From positions 62,001 to 126,000 of the forward strand of contig NZ_NSGE01000002.1 of the NCBI RefSeq assembly GCF_002294985.1: a stretch of 64,000 nucleotides of DNA. The letters are read 5' to 3'. Positions 10,503-19,760 of the stretch are shown piece after piece (positions within the stretch are counted from its first letter, which is position 1; the number at the start of each line of letters is the position of its first letter). The stretch is from Mesorhizobium sp. WSM3862 (GTDB lineage Bacteria > Pseudomonadota > Alphaproteobacteria > Rhizobiales > Rhizobiaceae). The notes beneath the pieces are model-generated. The model was given only the letters and a program-made list of their open reading frames with translations. It did not search any database and was not told where the DNA came from. Position numbers and translations under genes: made by a program.

Positions 10503-10599
10503 GGGCCGGTCAAGCGAATGCGGCAATCCATTCCAACTCGCTATACCCGCGCGCGGCCGGCATGCCAGATAGCCGGGTGGGTTCTTGGCGGAGATTTTG

Positions 10600-11592
10600 A
10601 TGCCGGAATATGACGTGCTTTGCATCGGCAATGCCATTGTCGACATCATCGCGCAATGCGACGAGGCTTTCCTCGAGACCAACGGCATCATTAAGGGCGC
10701 GATGAACCTCATCGACGCCAAGCGTGCCGAACTGCTTTACAGCCGCATGGGACCCGCGATCGAGGCTTCCGGCGGAAGCGCCGGCAACACCGCCGCCGGC
10801 GTCGCCAGCCTCGGCGGACGGGCCGCTTTCTTCGGCAAAGTGTCGAACGACGCGCTGGGCGAAATCTACACGCACGACATCCAGGCCCAGGGCGTGGCCT
10901 TCGATACCGGGCCACTCGAGGGCGAACCGCCGACGGCGCGCTCGATGATCTTCGTCACGCCCGACGGCGAGCGCTCGATGAACACCTATCTCGGCGCCTG
11001 CGTCGAGCTTGGCCCGGAGGATGTCGAGGCCGACAAGGCTGCCGCAGCCAAGGTGACCTATTTCGAGGGTTATCTGTGGGATCCGCCGCGCGCCAAGGAA
11101 GCGATCCGCCAGACGGCCAAGCTGGCGCACGCGGCGGGCCGCGAAGTGTCGATGACGCTGTCGGATTCCTTCTGCGTCGACCGCTATCGCGACGAATTCC
11201 TCGAGCTGATGCGTTCGGGCACCGTCGACATCGTCTTTGCCAACAGCCACGAGATCAAGTCGCTCTACCAGACCGCTTCCTTCGAGGAAGCGCTCGCCGC
11301 CATCCGCAAGGATTGCAGAATAGCCGCCGTCACCCGTTCCGAAAAAGGCTCGGTCATCGTGCGCGGCGACGAGACCGTCACCATCGAGGCGACGAAGATC
11401 AAGGAACTGGTCGACACGACCGGAGCCGGCGATCTCTATGCCGCCGGCTTCCTTTTCGGCTACACGAGCGGACGCAGCCTCAAGGATTGCGGCGACCTCG
11501 GCTCGCTGGCCGCGGGGCTGGTGATCCAGCAGATCGGCCCACGCCCGCGCCAGAATCTGCGCCGTGAGGCCGAGCAGGCGGGGTCGATCTAG
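10600..11592 (+). CDS. adoK: Adenosine kinase (PfkB family)
   Basis: A PfkB/ribokinase-family sugar kinase of 330 residues. It starts VLCIGNAIVDI, has the N-terminal signature GGSAGNTAAGVASLGG, and ends with the catalytic anion-hole motif DTTGAGDLYAAGF around residue 275. The sequence is of the bacterial adenosine kinase type, which turns adenosine (from S-adenosylhomocysteine breakdown) into AMP. That matches metK and glyA just upstream and completes a SAM-recycling set. The ATG at 10600 is preferred over an in-frame upstream codon because it aligns with the family start. Codon usage is noticeably richer in G and C than in metK, hinting at a separate origin. Confidence 0.85.
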   Translation: MPEYDVLCIGNAIVDIIAQCDEAFLETNGIIKGAMNLIDAKRAELLYSRMGPAIEASGGSAGNTAAGVASLGGRAAFFGKVSNDALGEIYTHDIQAQGVAFDTGPLEGEPPTARSMIFVTPDGERSMNTYLGACVELGPEDVEADKAAAAKVTYFEGYLWDPPRAKEAIRQTAKLAHAAGREVSMTLSDSFCVDRYRDEFLELMRSGTVDIVFANSHEIKSLYQTASFEEALAAIRKDCRIAAVTRSEKGSVIVRGDETVTIEATKIKELVDTTGAGDLYAAGFLFGYTSGRSLKDCGDLGSLAAGLVIQQIGPRPRQNLRREAEQAGSI

Positions 11593-12089
11593 CCGGGCTA
11601 TTCAACGACGGGCGGCCCCGTCTCCCCTCCTGCGGACCGTGCGGGGCGATGCGCGTAAATCGAAATGTCGGATGCGCATCCGCGTGAGAAGCAGCTCCGG
11701 CATGCCACGATCGGAAAGGGTGATGGTGTCGCCCTCCAGTGCGAACCTTCTGCCATGCGATATGGGGAAGCGTTCCGATCAGCAGCTCGACCTATCGCAT
11801 ATCTTGCTCACCCGCCGTGGTCGACCTCGTGAGCCAACAGGTCGGCCGTGCGATACAGCGGGGAAGAGGCCGACTCCTGAATTGACATGAACGCATCGCC
11901 CGCCCGATTGAGATCATCCTGCCGGGAGCGCAGTGCGCTGTTTAAGACAGTTGGACGATGATGGGCAATCATAGGACCATCGTGAGCCACGCCAGCATCG
12001 CCATGACGATGACACGGTTTCTTTTGCGGAACGGTCTTCCGAGCCAAGCTACTTTCTGCGTTCGTCGACCGTAACCGCACCCGCTGTCG
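11593..12089. other. 0.5-kb interval without a supported gene
   Basis: A minus-strand frame at about 11808-11950 (LNSALRSRQDDLNRAGDAFM) reads like a protein end but has no family I recognise and no clear start. No repeat or regulatory structure is evident. Confidence 0.3.
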
Positions 12090-12550
12090 ACGCCGACGTG
12101 ATCTTGTTCAAGACCAGCAAGGGTTTTGGCTTTGTCAAATTGCCGGAGGGCATCGAGGCACATCCGGGTGCTGCGGGCGGCCGGGAGCCGCGGTGTTTCC
12201 GAGGGAAGGCGTCTCAAGTTCACGGCGGAAGAAAGTCCAAGAGGTCACCAGGTCTCGCAGGTGCTGGAGGTCTGTAATCAGACCGCGAAACTCAGCTACA
12301 TACGCGTAGCGCTAGAGAGCCCGCCGCCGGACGAGTGCCCAATTGGAGAGCGAGGGCACGGTCAAGTGGTACAATCCGCAAAAAGGGCTTCGGCTTCCTT
12401 GCTCCTGAAACGGTGAGAAGGACATCTTCGTTCCTGCCACGTGCCAACCCGATCAGGGCTAAGCATGCTGATGAAGGGCAGAAGCTGTTTGTCCAATGGG
12501 CAGGGCAAGAAAGGCGGCCCGGAGGTTCGGAGCATCCGCCTCGCTTAGCG
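12090..12550 (+). pseudogene. Two-domain cold-shock protein gene, broken by several frameshifts
   Basis: Both cold-shock domains can be seen but in different frames. The first gives VILFKTSKGFGFVKLPEG (the RNP-1-like KGFGFV near 12120-12140). The second gives GTVKWYNPQKGFGFLAP across frames at 12358-12412, followed by AKHADEGQKLFVQWA near 12460-12505. Tandem CSD proteins of about 190 residues are common in rhizobia and bind RNA or DNA. Multiple shifts mean this copy is dead. Confidence 0.7.
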
Positions 12551-12584
12551 CCAATGCGTTGGTCCAAGACCGAAATCGCGGCTC

Positions 12585-12628
12585 AGACAAAGAAAAAGCC
12601 CGCTGCCGGGAGGAGGTGGCAGCGGGCT
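12585..12628 (-). terminator. Rho-independent terminator facing leftward
   Basis: An 11-bp perfect stem (AGCCCGCTGCC / GGCAGCGGGCT, 12597-12607 and 12618-12628) with a 10-base loop. On the minus strand it is followed by a T-rich tract. It lies 180 bases beyond the stop of mucR and fits as its terminator. Confidence 0.7.
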
Positions 12629-12807
12629 CGATTTCGAATGAGACACGGGAGGAGGTGCGCCCCATTCAGCATCGGCACCACATCTGGGAGGAGTAGATGG
12701 CCGACAACATGATCATATCGATAGCCGCGGATATTGCAATGCACAAATTGTATCTCGCAAGTGCGAAATCATGCCGCATCCGCTTAGTCGATCCTTGAAA
12801 AGTGCGG

Positions 12808-13272
12808 TCAGGCTGCGGCTTTCTTACGGGCGCGCTTGGCAGGGGCCGGCGCACCTGGTTCCTTCGGTTTGCGGCCCAGGCCCATGGTCTTGGCCAATGC
12901 CGAGCGCGCGGCAGCGTAGTTCGGTGCCACCATGGGATAGTCCGCCGGCAGCCCCCATTTGGCGCGATATTCGGCGGGGGTAAGGCCATAGTGTGTAGCC
13001 AGGTGACGTTTGAGCGACTTGAACTTCTTACCGTCCTCAAGGCTGACAATGTAGTCGGGTGTAACCGATTTTCTGATCGGTACGGCAGGGTTGAGAGGTT
13101 CCGACTTTTCTGGTGCGGCACCACCGGCACTGCCTTTCAATGCGATGTGGATCTGGCCGATAAGCCCAGGCAGTTCACCGACGGGAACCGGATTGTTCGA
13201 AACATAGGCTGAGACGACATGGGCGGTGAGTTCGATGAGGTTGTCAGCTTTCGTCTCAGTTTCTTCGGTCAT
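12808..13272 (-). CDS. mucR: MucR/Ros-family transcriptional regulator
   Basis: A 154-residue Ros/MucR protein. The DNA-binding core reads [15 protein letters not shown] with [17 protein letters not shown] after it (residues about 84-118), and the C-terminal tail is rich in Lys, Ala and Pro. The two zinc-binding cysteines of Agrobacterium Ros are absent; the first is at the place of Ser in YIVSLEDG. Loss of zinc ligands is known for M. loti Ros/MucR homologues, which still fold and bind AT-rich DNA. MucR proteins act as H-NS-like silencers controlling exopolysaccharide, motility and symbiotic genes. A leftward terminator lies 180 bases downstream. Confidence 0.9.
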   Translation of the reverse strand: MTEETETKADNLIELTAHVVSAYVSNNPVPVGELPGLIGQIHIALKGSAGGAAPEKSEPLNPAVPIRKSVTPDYIVSLEDGKKFKSLKRHLATHYGLTPAEYRAKWGLPADYPMVAPNYAAARSALAKTMGLGRKPKEPGAPAPAKRARKKAAA

Positions 13273-13518
13273 GAAAAGCTCCTGCGGGCTTAGACTAGGC
13301 GGTGGAGAATCAATTCATAGCTTAATAGTGACGATGGCGTTTGATGGCAACCAAGCCATTGCACGATCTGTTGGCGGATCGCTACAGACCCGGCCGCAGT
13401 CGCAGGACATTCCTCTTCAACCGTCATCGTCCTGACAACACCGCTGTGCCATGGTTGGGCCGCGTCGATGCGGCGCCTCTTCACGCAAATTGGTTATTCG
13501 GATAGTTGGGAGAAACGA

Positions 13519-13821
13519 ATGCACGCTAAGGCTTTCAGCAACCCCCTTTTCGTGAAGCGCGCAACGCACATCGTCCAAGAGATTGCCGGCCTTGCGGATG
13601 CGATCGATTTTCTCAATGAATGGCCGGAAGAACGCAGAGACGTGATCCACGAAGCCGCCCTGAGGGCATGCTACGATGCATACGATGGGCGCAAGCCGGT
13701 AAGCACGGCGCGCAATGCCTTTTTCGGCTTTGCGAAGCGGGTCGCCATATTGGAAGATCCAACCTCGGCGATGCAGTGGATTGCCGCCTGCAGATCGGGC
13801 AGTGGAAAAGTGCAGGTGTAG
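13519..13821 (+). CDS. DUF982 family protein, 100 aa
   Basis: A small Rhizobiales protein of the DUF982 type: central FLNEWPEERRDVIHEAALRA, then a C-terminal helix with ARNAFFGFAKRVAI. The ATG at 13519 is preferred over an in-frame codon 51 bases upstream because the family starts close to the hydrophobic strand FSNPLFV. Members are often clustered on symbiosis islands and plasmids; no function is known. A second DUF982 gene follows at 14093. Confidence 0.7.
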   Translation: MHAKAFSNPLFVKRATHIVQEIAGLADAIDFLNEWPEERRDVIHEAALRACYDAYDGRKPVSTARNAFFGFAKRVAILEDPTSAMQWIAACRSGSGKVQV

Positions 13822-14092
13822 ACTTCGACGATATGTTTGGGACTGGCAAGGCGCGTCAAACAGTGCACTATTGTCCAGGTTTCATGGCTAGACCACGCGA
13901 ATGAGAAGCAGCTCCTCACCACCGACTGCAAAACCGCAGATCGCACGCAAGCTGACCATGGCCAGACGCGCCCCATGGCGATCGCTTGCCCGCCGATGGC
14001 CAGGTTCGGCGGCGCAGGTGCAGCGGTCGCGTTCGACTGAGTAAACAAATACGACCCGGGCAGTTTGCCGCAAGTGGCTGTGGAGGAGGGGG

Positions 14093-14341
14093 ATGACCGG
14101 GTTGATCAGATTTGAGAGGCCAGTCGTTGTTCAGGTCAGCCGCCGCAGCTCAGAGCGTATCGTGTTCGACGTCAACGACGCGGCCGCTATCTTGCTGCGG
14201 GATCTGCATCATGAGACCGATAAACGCAGAATAGCGATGGACATCTGTCTGCAGGTGTTACGCGGTAAGACCCATGCGCCAGCCGCTCGACGAGCTTTCG
14301 TCGCAGCCGCGCTCGAAGCACGCATTCTACGCAACGATTGA
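14093..14341 (+). CDS. DUF982 family protein, 82 aa
   Basis: A second short DUF982-like protein. It has the typical opening (RFERPVVVQVSRRSSERIVF), the DVNDAAAILL helix, and a C-terminal ARRAFVAAALEARIL helix. A GGAGGAGGGGG purine tract immediately before ATG 14093 supports the start. It lies 271 bases after the other DUF982 gene. Function unknown. Confidence 0.65.
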   Translation: MTGLIRFERPVVVQVSRRSSERIVFDVNDAAAILLRDLHHETDKRRIAMDICLQVLRGKTHAPAARRAFVAAALEARILRND

Positions 14342-15042
14342 GATTTATGACCCCGCTCATGAATTTCGCCCATTTGCGCATCGCTGCTTGGCACGGTTCG
14401 AACACCGCTGCCGGCATCGCCAGGAGCAAGCCAACCCGGCGCTTTCCGCGATGGCTTTCCTGGTCCGGCGCCGGACCTTCACCATCAAAACACAGGGGGT
14501 CCGCCAGCCAGCACCGGCCGCTCGGCTCGGCTGCGGCGGTCGTGGTTGGAGACAGAGGCAGACGGGCCATTGCGCGGGAGTTGGCCCGCTGCAGATGGCA
14601 GAGCGCGATGCCGCCTCAATAGTCTCCAGAAGTGCTGTTTGAACGTTCCCCAGCTTAGCGCTGCATCCGGTTTCCCGGAACACGCTCCGCGACGCCTCTC
14701 CCGATGGTCGCCGATGATCGGGAGTGGAGGTTTCGGCGATCAACATCGGAAAGATGATAGTGATACTGGATGATCCCAATCCGGAATAATCCGAAACTGG
14801 CTTGCGGTCAGCCGTCTCGTTTCTGGCCGGCTCATTTGAGGGCCCGCCTCCTTCGATCGCCACCAACGCCGACCTTTGGAACAGCTGACTTCGACGCTCC
14901 ATAACAAAGGCCTCGGCCAGGCCAAGGTTGCCGAGGCGCTTCGTCACCGGCAGCTCGATTTCTTTGGGTGAGCCGGATAGACTCAACCTACTTCGCACGG
15001 GGTGCAGCGTCGCCGCTCATCCCCGGCGAGTGTCACCGAGCC
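14342..15042. other. 0.7-kb interval without a supported gene
   Basis: A long minus-strand open frame (14357-14998) is present, but it has no recognisable motif and its composition looks like a frame shadow of GC-rich DNA. I see no repeat or transposase signature. It separates the DUF982 pair from the 3' end of metE. Confidence 0.35.
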
Positions 15043-17397
15043 CTACGCCGTCTGCGCTTTTTCCCGAATTGCGCGTGCCGCAGCCACCATGTTCACCAGG
15101 GCAGGGCGGACCTCCTCCCATCTGCGCGTTTTGAGGCCGCAGTCGGGATTCACCCACAGTTGGCGGTCCAACAATCGATCGCGCGCAAGCATAATGAGGT
15201 TGGAAATTTCGCCCACTTCCGGGACCCGCGGCGAGTGAATGTCATAGACGCCAGGACCGATATCGTTCGGATACTTGAAGGTTCGAAGCGTATCGAGCAG
15301 TTCCATCTGCGAGCGAGACGTTTCAATGGAGATCACATCGGCATCCATTGCGGCAATCGCGTCCACGATGTCGCCGAACTCAGAGTAGCACATATGGGTG
15401 TGGATCTGGGTCGCATCCTCGACGGCCGTTGAAGCCAGCCGGAAGCATTCGACGGCCCAGTCGAGATAGGCCTCCCAGTCGGCCTGGCGCAGCGGCAAGC
15501 CCTCGCGCAGTGCGGCTTCGTCGATCTGGATCATCTTGGCGCCGGCCTTTTCAAGGTCGCTCACTTCATCGCGAATGGCGAGCGCGACCTGGCGGCAGAC
15601 GGCTGAGCGCGGAAGGTCGTCTCGGACGAAGGACCAGTTGAGGATCGTCACCGGGCCGGTAAGCATGCCCTTCACCGACTTCAGCGTTAGCGACTGGGCG
15701 TATCGCCACCAATGTAGTGTCATCGGATTTTGTCGCGACACATCTCCAATTATGATCGGGGGTCGCACAAAGCGCGAGCCATAGCTCTGCACCCACCCGT
15801 GTTGCGTGAAGGCGAAGCCGCAGAGCTGCTCGGCGAAATACTGCACCATATCGTTGCGCTCGAATTCGCCGTGGACCAGCACGTCGAGTCCGATCTCTTC
15901 TTGCCAGCGAACGGCGGCTTTTATCTCTTTCTTCAGGAACGCTTCATAGTCGATGTAACTCAGCTGGCCTTTGGCATGAGCTGCCCGCGCCTTGCGAATC
16001 TCGGCTGTTTGCGGGAAGGAGCCGATCGTCGTGGTGGGGAAGGAGGGCAAGCCAAACGCGTCGGCCTGAAGCTTGGAGCGGACGGCAAATGCGCTCTTCC
16101 GGCGCGTCATGCCGACCTTGATGCTGGCGAGCCTGCCTTCGACGAGCGGATCATGCACCTTCGCGGATGTCGCGCGAACGGCGGCAGCCTCAGCCGACGC
16201 CTCCAGTTCGGCGGCGACTGCGTCCCGGCCTTCGGTCAGGGCACGGGCGAGCACGACCAGCTCGTCGGTCTTTTGCGCTGCGAAGGCGAGCCACGACCTC
16301 ACATCCGCATCGAGTGCCGTCTCCATGTCGAGGTCGATCGGCACATGCAGCATCGAGCAGGACGGGGCAATCTCCACCCGCTGCAGCGGCCAACCGGCGA
16401 CAATCGGCTTGATACCGTCAAATATGGCAGGCAGGTTCGCGCGCCAGACGTTGCGGCCGTCGATCAGCCCGAGCGAGAGCACAAGCTCCTTCTGCGCGAG
16501 CCGGCCGACGGCCTCCAACTGCTCTGGAGCGCGCACGAGATCCACGTGCAGTCCCGCCACGGGCAGAGAAATTGCGGTCTCTGGATTGTCTCCCAGCGAT
16601 CCGAAATAGGTAGCGACCATGATCTTCAACTCGGGTGCTGCTTTCGACAGCCGGGAGTAGGCGAATTGGAGCGCATCCCGTTCGTTGGGAATCAGATCGA
16701 GCACGAGCGCCGGCTCATCGATCTGCACCCAATCGGCTCCCGCGAGCTTTAGCCTCTGCAGGAGCTCCTCGTAGACGGGCAGCAGCCGTGGCAGGAGCGC
16801 GATAGGGTTGAAACCTTCCTCAGGTGACTTCGCCAACTTGAGAAAGGTAACCGGTCCAAGCAGGACCGGGCGAGTGTGGATGCCGAGCGCCTTGGCCTCG
16901 AGGAAATGATCGACCGGTTTCGCCGACGAGAGGGCAAAGCTCTGATCGTCCGTGAGTTCCGGCACAATGTAGTGGTAGTTGGTGTCGAACCATTTGGTCA
17001 TTTCCATCGCGGCAAGGCCATGCCCATTGGCCGCATGCTCGTCACCGGCATGTCCACAATCCGCGGCCTGACCTTGGTTGCCGCGCGCCATAGCGAAATA
17101 GATATCGAGTGGGACCTCGCCGCCAGTCCAGGCGTATCGTGGCGGCACGGCGCCGACCATGGCGACGGTGTCGAGCACATGGTCATAAAGTGAGAAATCG
17201 TTGGACGGGATTTTCGACACGCCGCGATCGTGCTGCTCCCTCCAGCTAGCGGCACGCAGCGTCTTCGCCGTCGCGAGCAAGTCGGCAGCGGGAGATTTTC
17301 CGGACCAGTAGTTTTCAAGCGCGAATTTCAGTTCCCGCCGTCGACCGATACGCGGCACGCCGAGCGTTGCTACAGGAATTCGTTGAGAGACAGTCAT
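15043..17397 (-). CDS. metE: Cobalamin-independent methionine synthase
   Basis: A full-length MetE of 784 residues that transfers the methyl group of 5-methyl-THF-triglutamate directly to homocysteine. Zinc ligands are present in IHTHMCYSEF and NPDCGLKTRRWEE near the C-terminus. FPTTTIGSFPQTAEIRKAR marks the start of the catalytic half. The ATG at 17397 fits the family start (MTVSQRIPVATLG); an upstream in-frame codon would run into the riboswitch leader. A cobalamin riboswitch precedes it, so it should be made only when B12 is scarce. With metK, glyA and adenosine kinase it gives the window most of a methionine/SAM cycle. Confidence 0.97.
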   Translation of the reverse strand: MTVSQRIPVATLGVPRIGRRRELKFALENYWSGKSPAADLLATAKTLRAASWREQHDRGVSKIPSNDFSLYDHVLDTVAMVGAVPPRYAWTGGEVPLDIYFAMARGNQGQAADCGHAGDEHAANGHGLAAMEMTKWFDTNYHYIVPELTDDQSFALSSAKPVDHFLEAKALGIHTRPVLLGPVTFLKLAKSPEEGFNPIALLPRLLPVYEELLQRLKLAGADWVQIDEPALVLDLIPNERDALQFAYSRLSKAAPELKIMVATYFGSLGDNPETAISLPVAGLHVDLVRAPEQLEAVGRLAQKELVLSLGLIDGRNVWRANLPAIFDGIKPIVAGWPLQRVEIAPSCSMLHVPIDLDMETALDADVRSWLAFAAQKTDELVVLARALTEGRDAVAAELEASAEAAAVRATSAKVHDPLVEGRLASIKVGMTRRKSAFAVRSKLQADAFGLPSFPTTTIGSFPQTAEIRKARAAHAKGQLSYIDYEAFLKKEIKAAVRWQEEIGLDVLVHGEFERNDMVQYFAEQLCGFAFTQHGWVQSYGSRFVRPPIIIGDVSRQNPMTLHWWRYAQSLTLKSVKGMLTGPVTILNWSFVRDDLPRSAVCRQVALAIRDEVSDLEKAGAKMIQIDEAALREGLPLRQADWEAYLDWAVECFRLASTAVEDATQIHTHMCYSEFGDIVDAIAAMDADVISIETSRSQMELLDTLRTFKYPNDIGPGVYDIHSPRVPEVGEISNLIMLARDRLLDRQLWVNPDCGLKTRRWEEVRPALVNMVAAARAIREKAQTA

Positions 17398-17499
17398 GCC
17401 ATACCCCGATGGTTGGGGCGGGGAACAAGGAACGCGCGAGTAGGCGGCACGAAGCCGAGCTACCGCGACCACCAGACACCCCGCCCGTGGACGTTGTTC

Positions 17500-17690
17500 G
17501 TCGTGGCAGGTCTCCTGGCTCGCGGGTCAAAGCCTCTGCCCGTCTTCCCGAGGCCGTTCGCCTCAGTGACATCAATGGGCTTGGCTCGCCGCTAACAGTT
17601 GCGGGGGCAGCGCCGGCATCGCACCGGCTTCCCTCTTAGCTCCGCTACGGCAGTGCCGCGCGGAGAACCATGACATGCGCACAATCACAG
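17500..17690 (-). promoter_or_regulatory. Cobalamin (B12) riboswitch in the metE leader
   Basis: On the minus strand the element shows GGGAAGCCGGTGCGATGCCG, then GCTGCCCCCGCAACTGT, GAAGACGGGCAGAGG, and finally the B12 box GCCAGGAGACCTGCC at 17505-17519. These are the conserved blocks of the adenosylcobalamin riboswitch. It ends about 107 bases before the metE start. B12 binding should shut off this B12-independent enzyme when the B12-dependent MetH can work. Confidence 0.92.
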
Positions 17691-17699
17691 CCGCCTCGC

Positions 17700-18483
17700 T
17701 CCTTGTCAATACCATATAACGAGATGTTTATGTGATTATGCGAATACGCGTTGCTTTGATCGGTCTCTTTCGTCCAAAGCCGCATACGACGGTCGGGTCG
17801 GTCGAAAATCGCTGTCAGCGGGCCCCGTCGCGCTCGAACTGCGTCCACCGAAGTGCTTCAGGGTGTTTTCCGACTGGCCGGCCGTCAACGCAAGTGCCCA
17901 TTCGCCTGCCAAAGATGGGGGTCATCGTCGGGTGCATTCACAGTTGGCCCGAAATCGAATTCGGTCATGTCCGGACCACCAGAGAAATGAAAGCGCGATG
18001 GCTTCCGTCTGATCGGCGCTCAGTATTGGAGGCGGTGCCCGCATGTTGGAACAGCGTGATCATCAGGTGGGGTCTTCTCGGGTCGGCGGCGTCGCAGTGC
18101 TCTTGCGCACAGGACTGTATCTGTCGTGCCAACTGGGAAAATCGTTTCGGAACAATGCAATCGCTCTGGAAGCGTTGTGTTACATCGCGGACATCGTCGA
18201 GGATCCGACAACGGGCGCACACGGTAATCACCGGATCAACTCCGGTGCGATCGCTGGAACGCGCAGAACTAAAGCAGTGAAGCTCACGAATGAACTTGCT
18301 CTTGCCCCACATGGGTGTACTTCGACTAAGTTGTCACGCTTATCACTTCTTTTCTGGATGCGGGCCGGCTGTTCCTCCCGATCATTGCCCAGGTTGACGG
18401 CGGCATGCGGAACGTAGAGGAGCGTTCGGTCTTCGTGTACGGGTGCGTTCGGGCCGGGAAGGCCGCACCCTTGCCGACATCGC
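17700..18483. other. 0.8-kb intergenic stretch with one copy of a dispersed repeat
   Basis: No gene is supported. Bases about 18111-18215 closely match 23655-23765; one frame of both reads FRNNAIALEALCYIADIVED or the equivalent. The rest shows no family motifs. Confidence 0.45.
18111..18220. repeat. Dispersed ~105-bp repeat, copy at 18.1 kb
   Basis: This copy shares long identical blocks with 23655-23765 and a shorter block with 2034-2080 (the segment gacatcgtcgag and its flanks). The translated plus frame is conserved better than expected by chance (SCQLGKSFRNNAIALEAL against SCQMRKSLRNNAIALKAL), but the minus strand is also partly open, so the ancestral coding direction is unclear. Confidence 0.6.
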
Positions 18484-19257
18484 CTATTGGTTCACTATGA
18501 TCTGGCCCAGATCGGCAAGGCACTCGACCACGTAGTCCGGTCTGAATGGATACCGCTCTATGTCAGCCAGTTTGGTCACCCCAGTAAGCACAAGGGCAGT
18601 TCTCAGGCCCGATTCCAGCCCTGCGAGCACGTCGGTATCCATGCGGTCCCCGACCATGATGGTATCGACAGCTCGTACTCCCAGCCGGTCGAGCGCGCCG
18701 CGCATCATGAACGGGTTCGGCTTCCCGACGAAATAAGGCTGACGGCCGGTGGCCTTCTCGATTAGTGCTGCGACAGCCCCGCACGCCGGATGGGAGCCCC
18801 GCTCGGTCGGGCCAGTCGCATCCGGATTGGTGGCGAGAAAACGCGCGCCCTTCGCCACAAGCTCGGCGCCAGTTGCGATCTGCTCGTAATGGTACGAAAT
18901 GGTATCTCCCAGGACCACGAATTCGGGGGCAAACTCCGTTATTCGGCAGCCTGCCTGCCGCAGGGCCTCGACCAGACCGTGGTCGCCGATGACATAGGCA
19001 GTTGATCCGTGCTTTTGCAGTGCCATGAACCGCGCGGTGGCGAGCGCTGATGTGTAGATGTGCTCTGGCTGCACGGCGAAGCCAACCGCTCTTAGACGCT
19101 CGGCATGATCTTCGGGCGTGAACCGCGAGTTATTGGTGAAGATCTGAAACGGCTCACCTCTGGCGACTAGCCCGGCGACATAGCCGACCGAGCCAGAAAT
19201 CGGCTGGCCGCCCCGGACCAGGACCCCGTCCATGTCGAGCAGATGCGCTGTAATCAT
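18484..19257 (-). CDS. HAD-superfamily hydrolase, NagD-like
   Basis: A 257-residue HAD phosphatase of the NagD/4-nitrophenylphosphatase type. Motif I is DMDGVLVRGG (the nucleophile Asp near residue 8), motif II FTNNS, motif III lysine in FVGKPNPF, and motif IV MVGDRMDTDVLAG. The C2-type cap lies between motifs II and III. These enzymes dephosphorylate small sugar or nucleotide phosphates in the cytoplasm; the substrate cannot be predicted. The ATG at 19257 is chosen because motif I is normally within the first ten residues. It is monocistronic as far as can be seen. Confidence 0.85.
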   Translation of the reverse strand: MITAHLLDMDGVLVRGGQPISGSVGYVAGLVARGEPFQIFTNNSRFTPEDHAERLRAVGFAVQPEHIYTSALATARFMALQKHGSTAYVIGDHGLVEALRQAGCRITEFAPEFVVLGDTISYHYEQIATGAELVAKGARFLATNPDATGPTERGSHPACGAVAALIEKATGRQPYFVGKPNPFMMRGALDRLGVRAVDTIMVGDRMDTDVLAGLESGLRTALVLTGVTKLADIERYPFRPDYVVECLADLGQIIVNQ

Positions 19258-19760
19258 TGGATCAACCCTCAATGTCTTTCGTGGATGCACGGCCTGGGCA
19301 CGTCTTGTGTCACTGAATCTTCTCCAGGCGAGAATGCCGGCGAATGTACCGATTCAGAGCGATGCGCGAAGGGCGCTCAGTTGGCCGTGCGGCAATAAGG
19401 AGGTTGCGGCGTAAACGTTTCGGTGGCGCCAATTCGCCGTGCGGACGCCCTGCACCGTCGGGTTGACTATATTCGCTGTCTCAGCGCACCTGATGGACAA
19501 TCGCGTTCTTAGTTCCAGCAGACACTGGCCTGGCGACACGTGCCGCGCTTGGATAGGTGAGCAACCTACCGTCCGCTGGTGGCACCTTGCCTCGTCGCTT
19601 TAGAGGGGGTTCAACGTAGCTGGGCGTCTAGATGCATACTTAAGGCGCGCGCGCCGGGGGGGTACGGAAACGGCCCGACCATCCGCAACAGGGTTGCCAA
19701 GCGCCCGAATCATCCCTTGGGTTGAGTCTGCGCCGCCCGAGGTGTCCATCCAGATAGAGA
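19258..19760. other. 0.5-kb interval without a supported gene
   Basis: Only short open frames with no family signal. It lies between the HAD gene start and the gabD stop. Confidence 0.35.

Noticed and set aside
9297..11250. Long open frames antisense to metK and the adenosine kinase gene
   Set aside because: They mirror strongly conserved genes and have no motifs of their own.
12697..12798. 33-codon ORF with a strong GGGAGGAG ribosome-binding site between the terminator and mucR
   Set aside because: Short, no recognisable sequence, and lies in the untranslated 3' region of mucR on the other strand; too little to call a gene.
15730..16752. A 340-codon open frame opposite metE
   Set aside because: It is antisense to the conserved MetE coding region and lacks any family signature.
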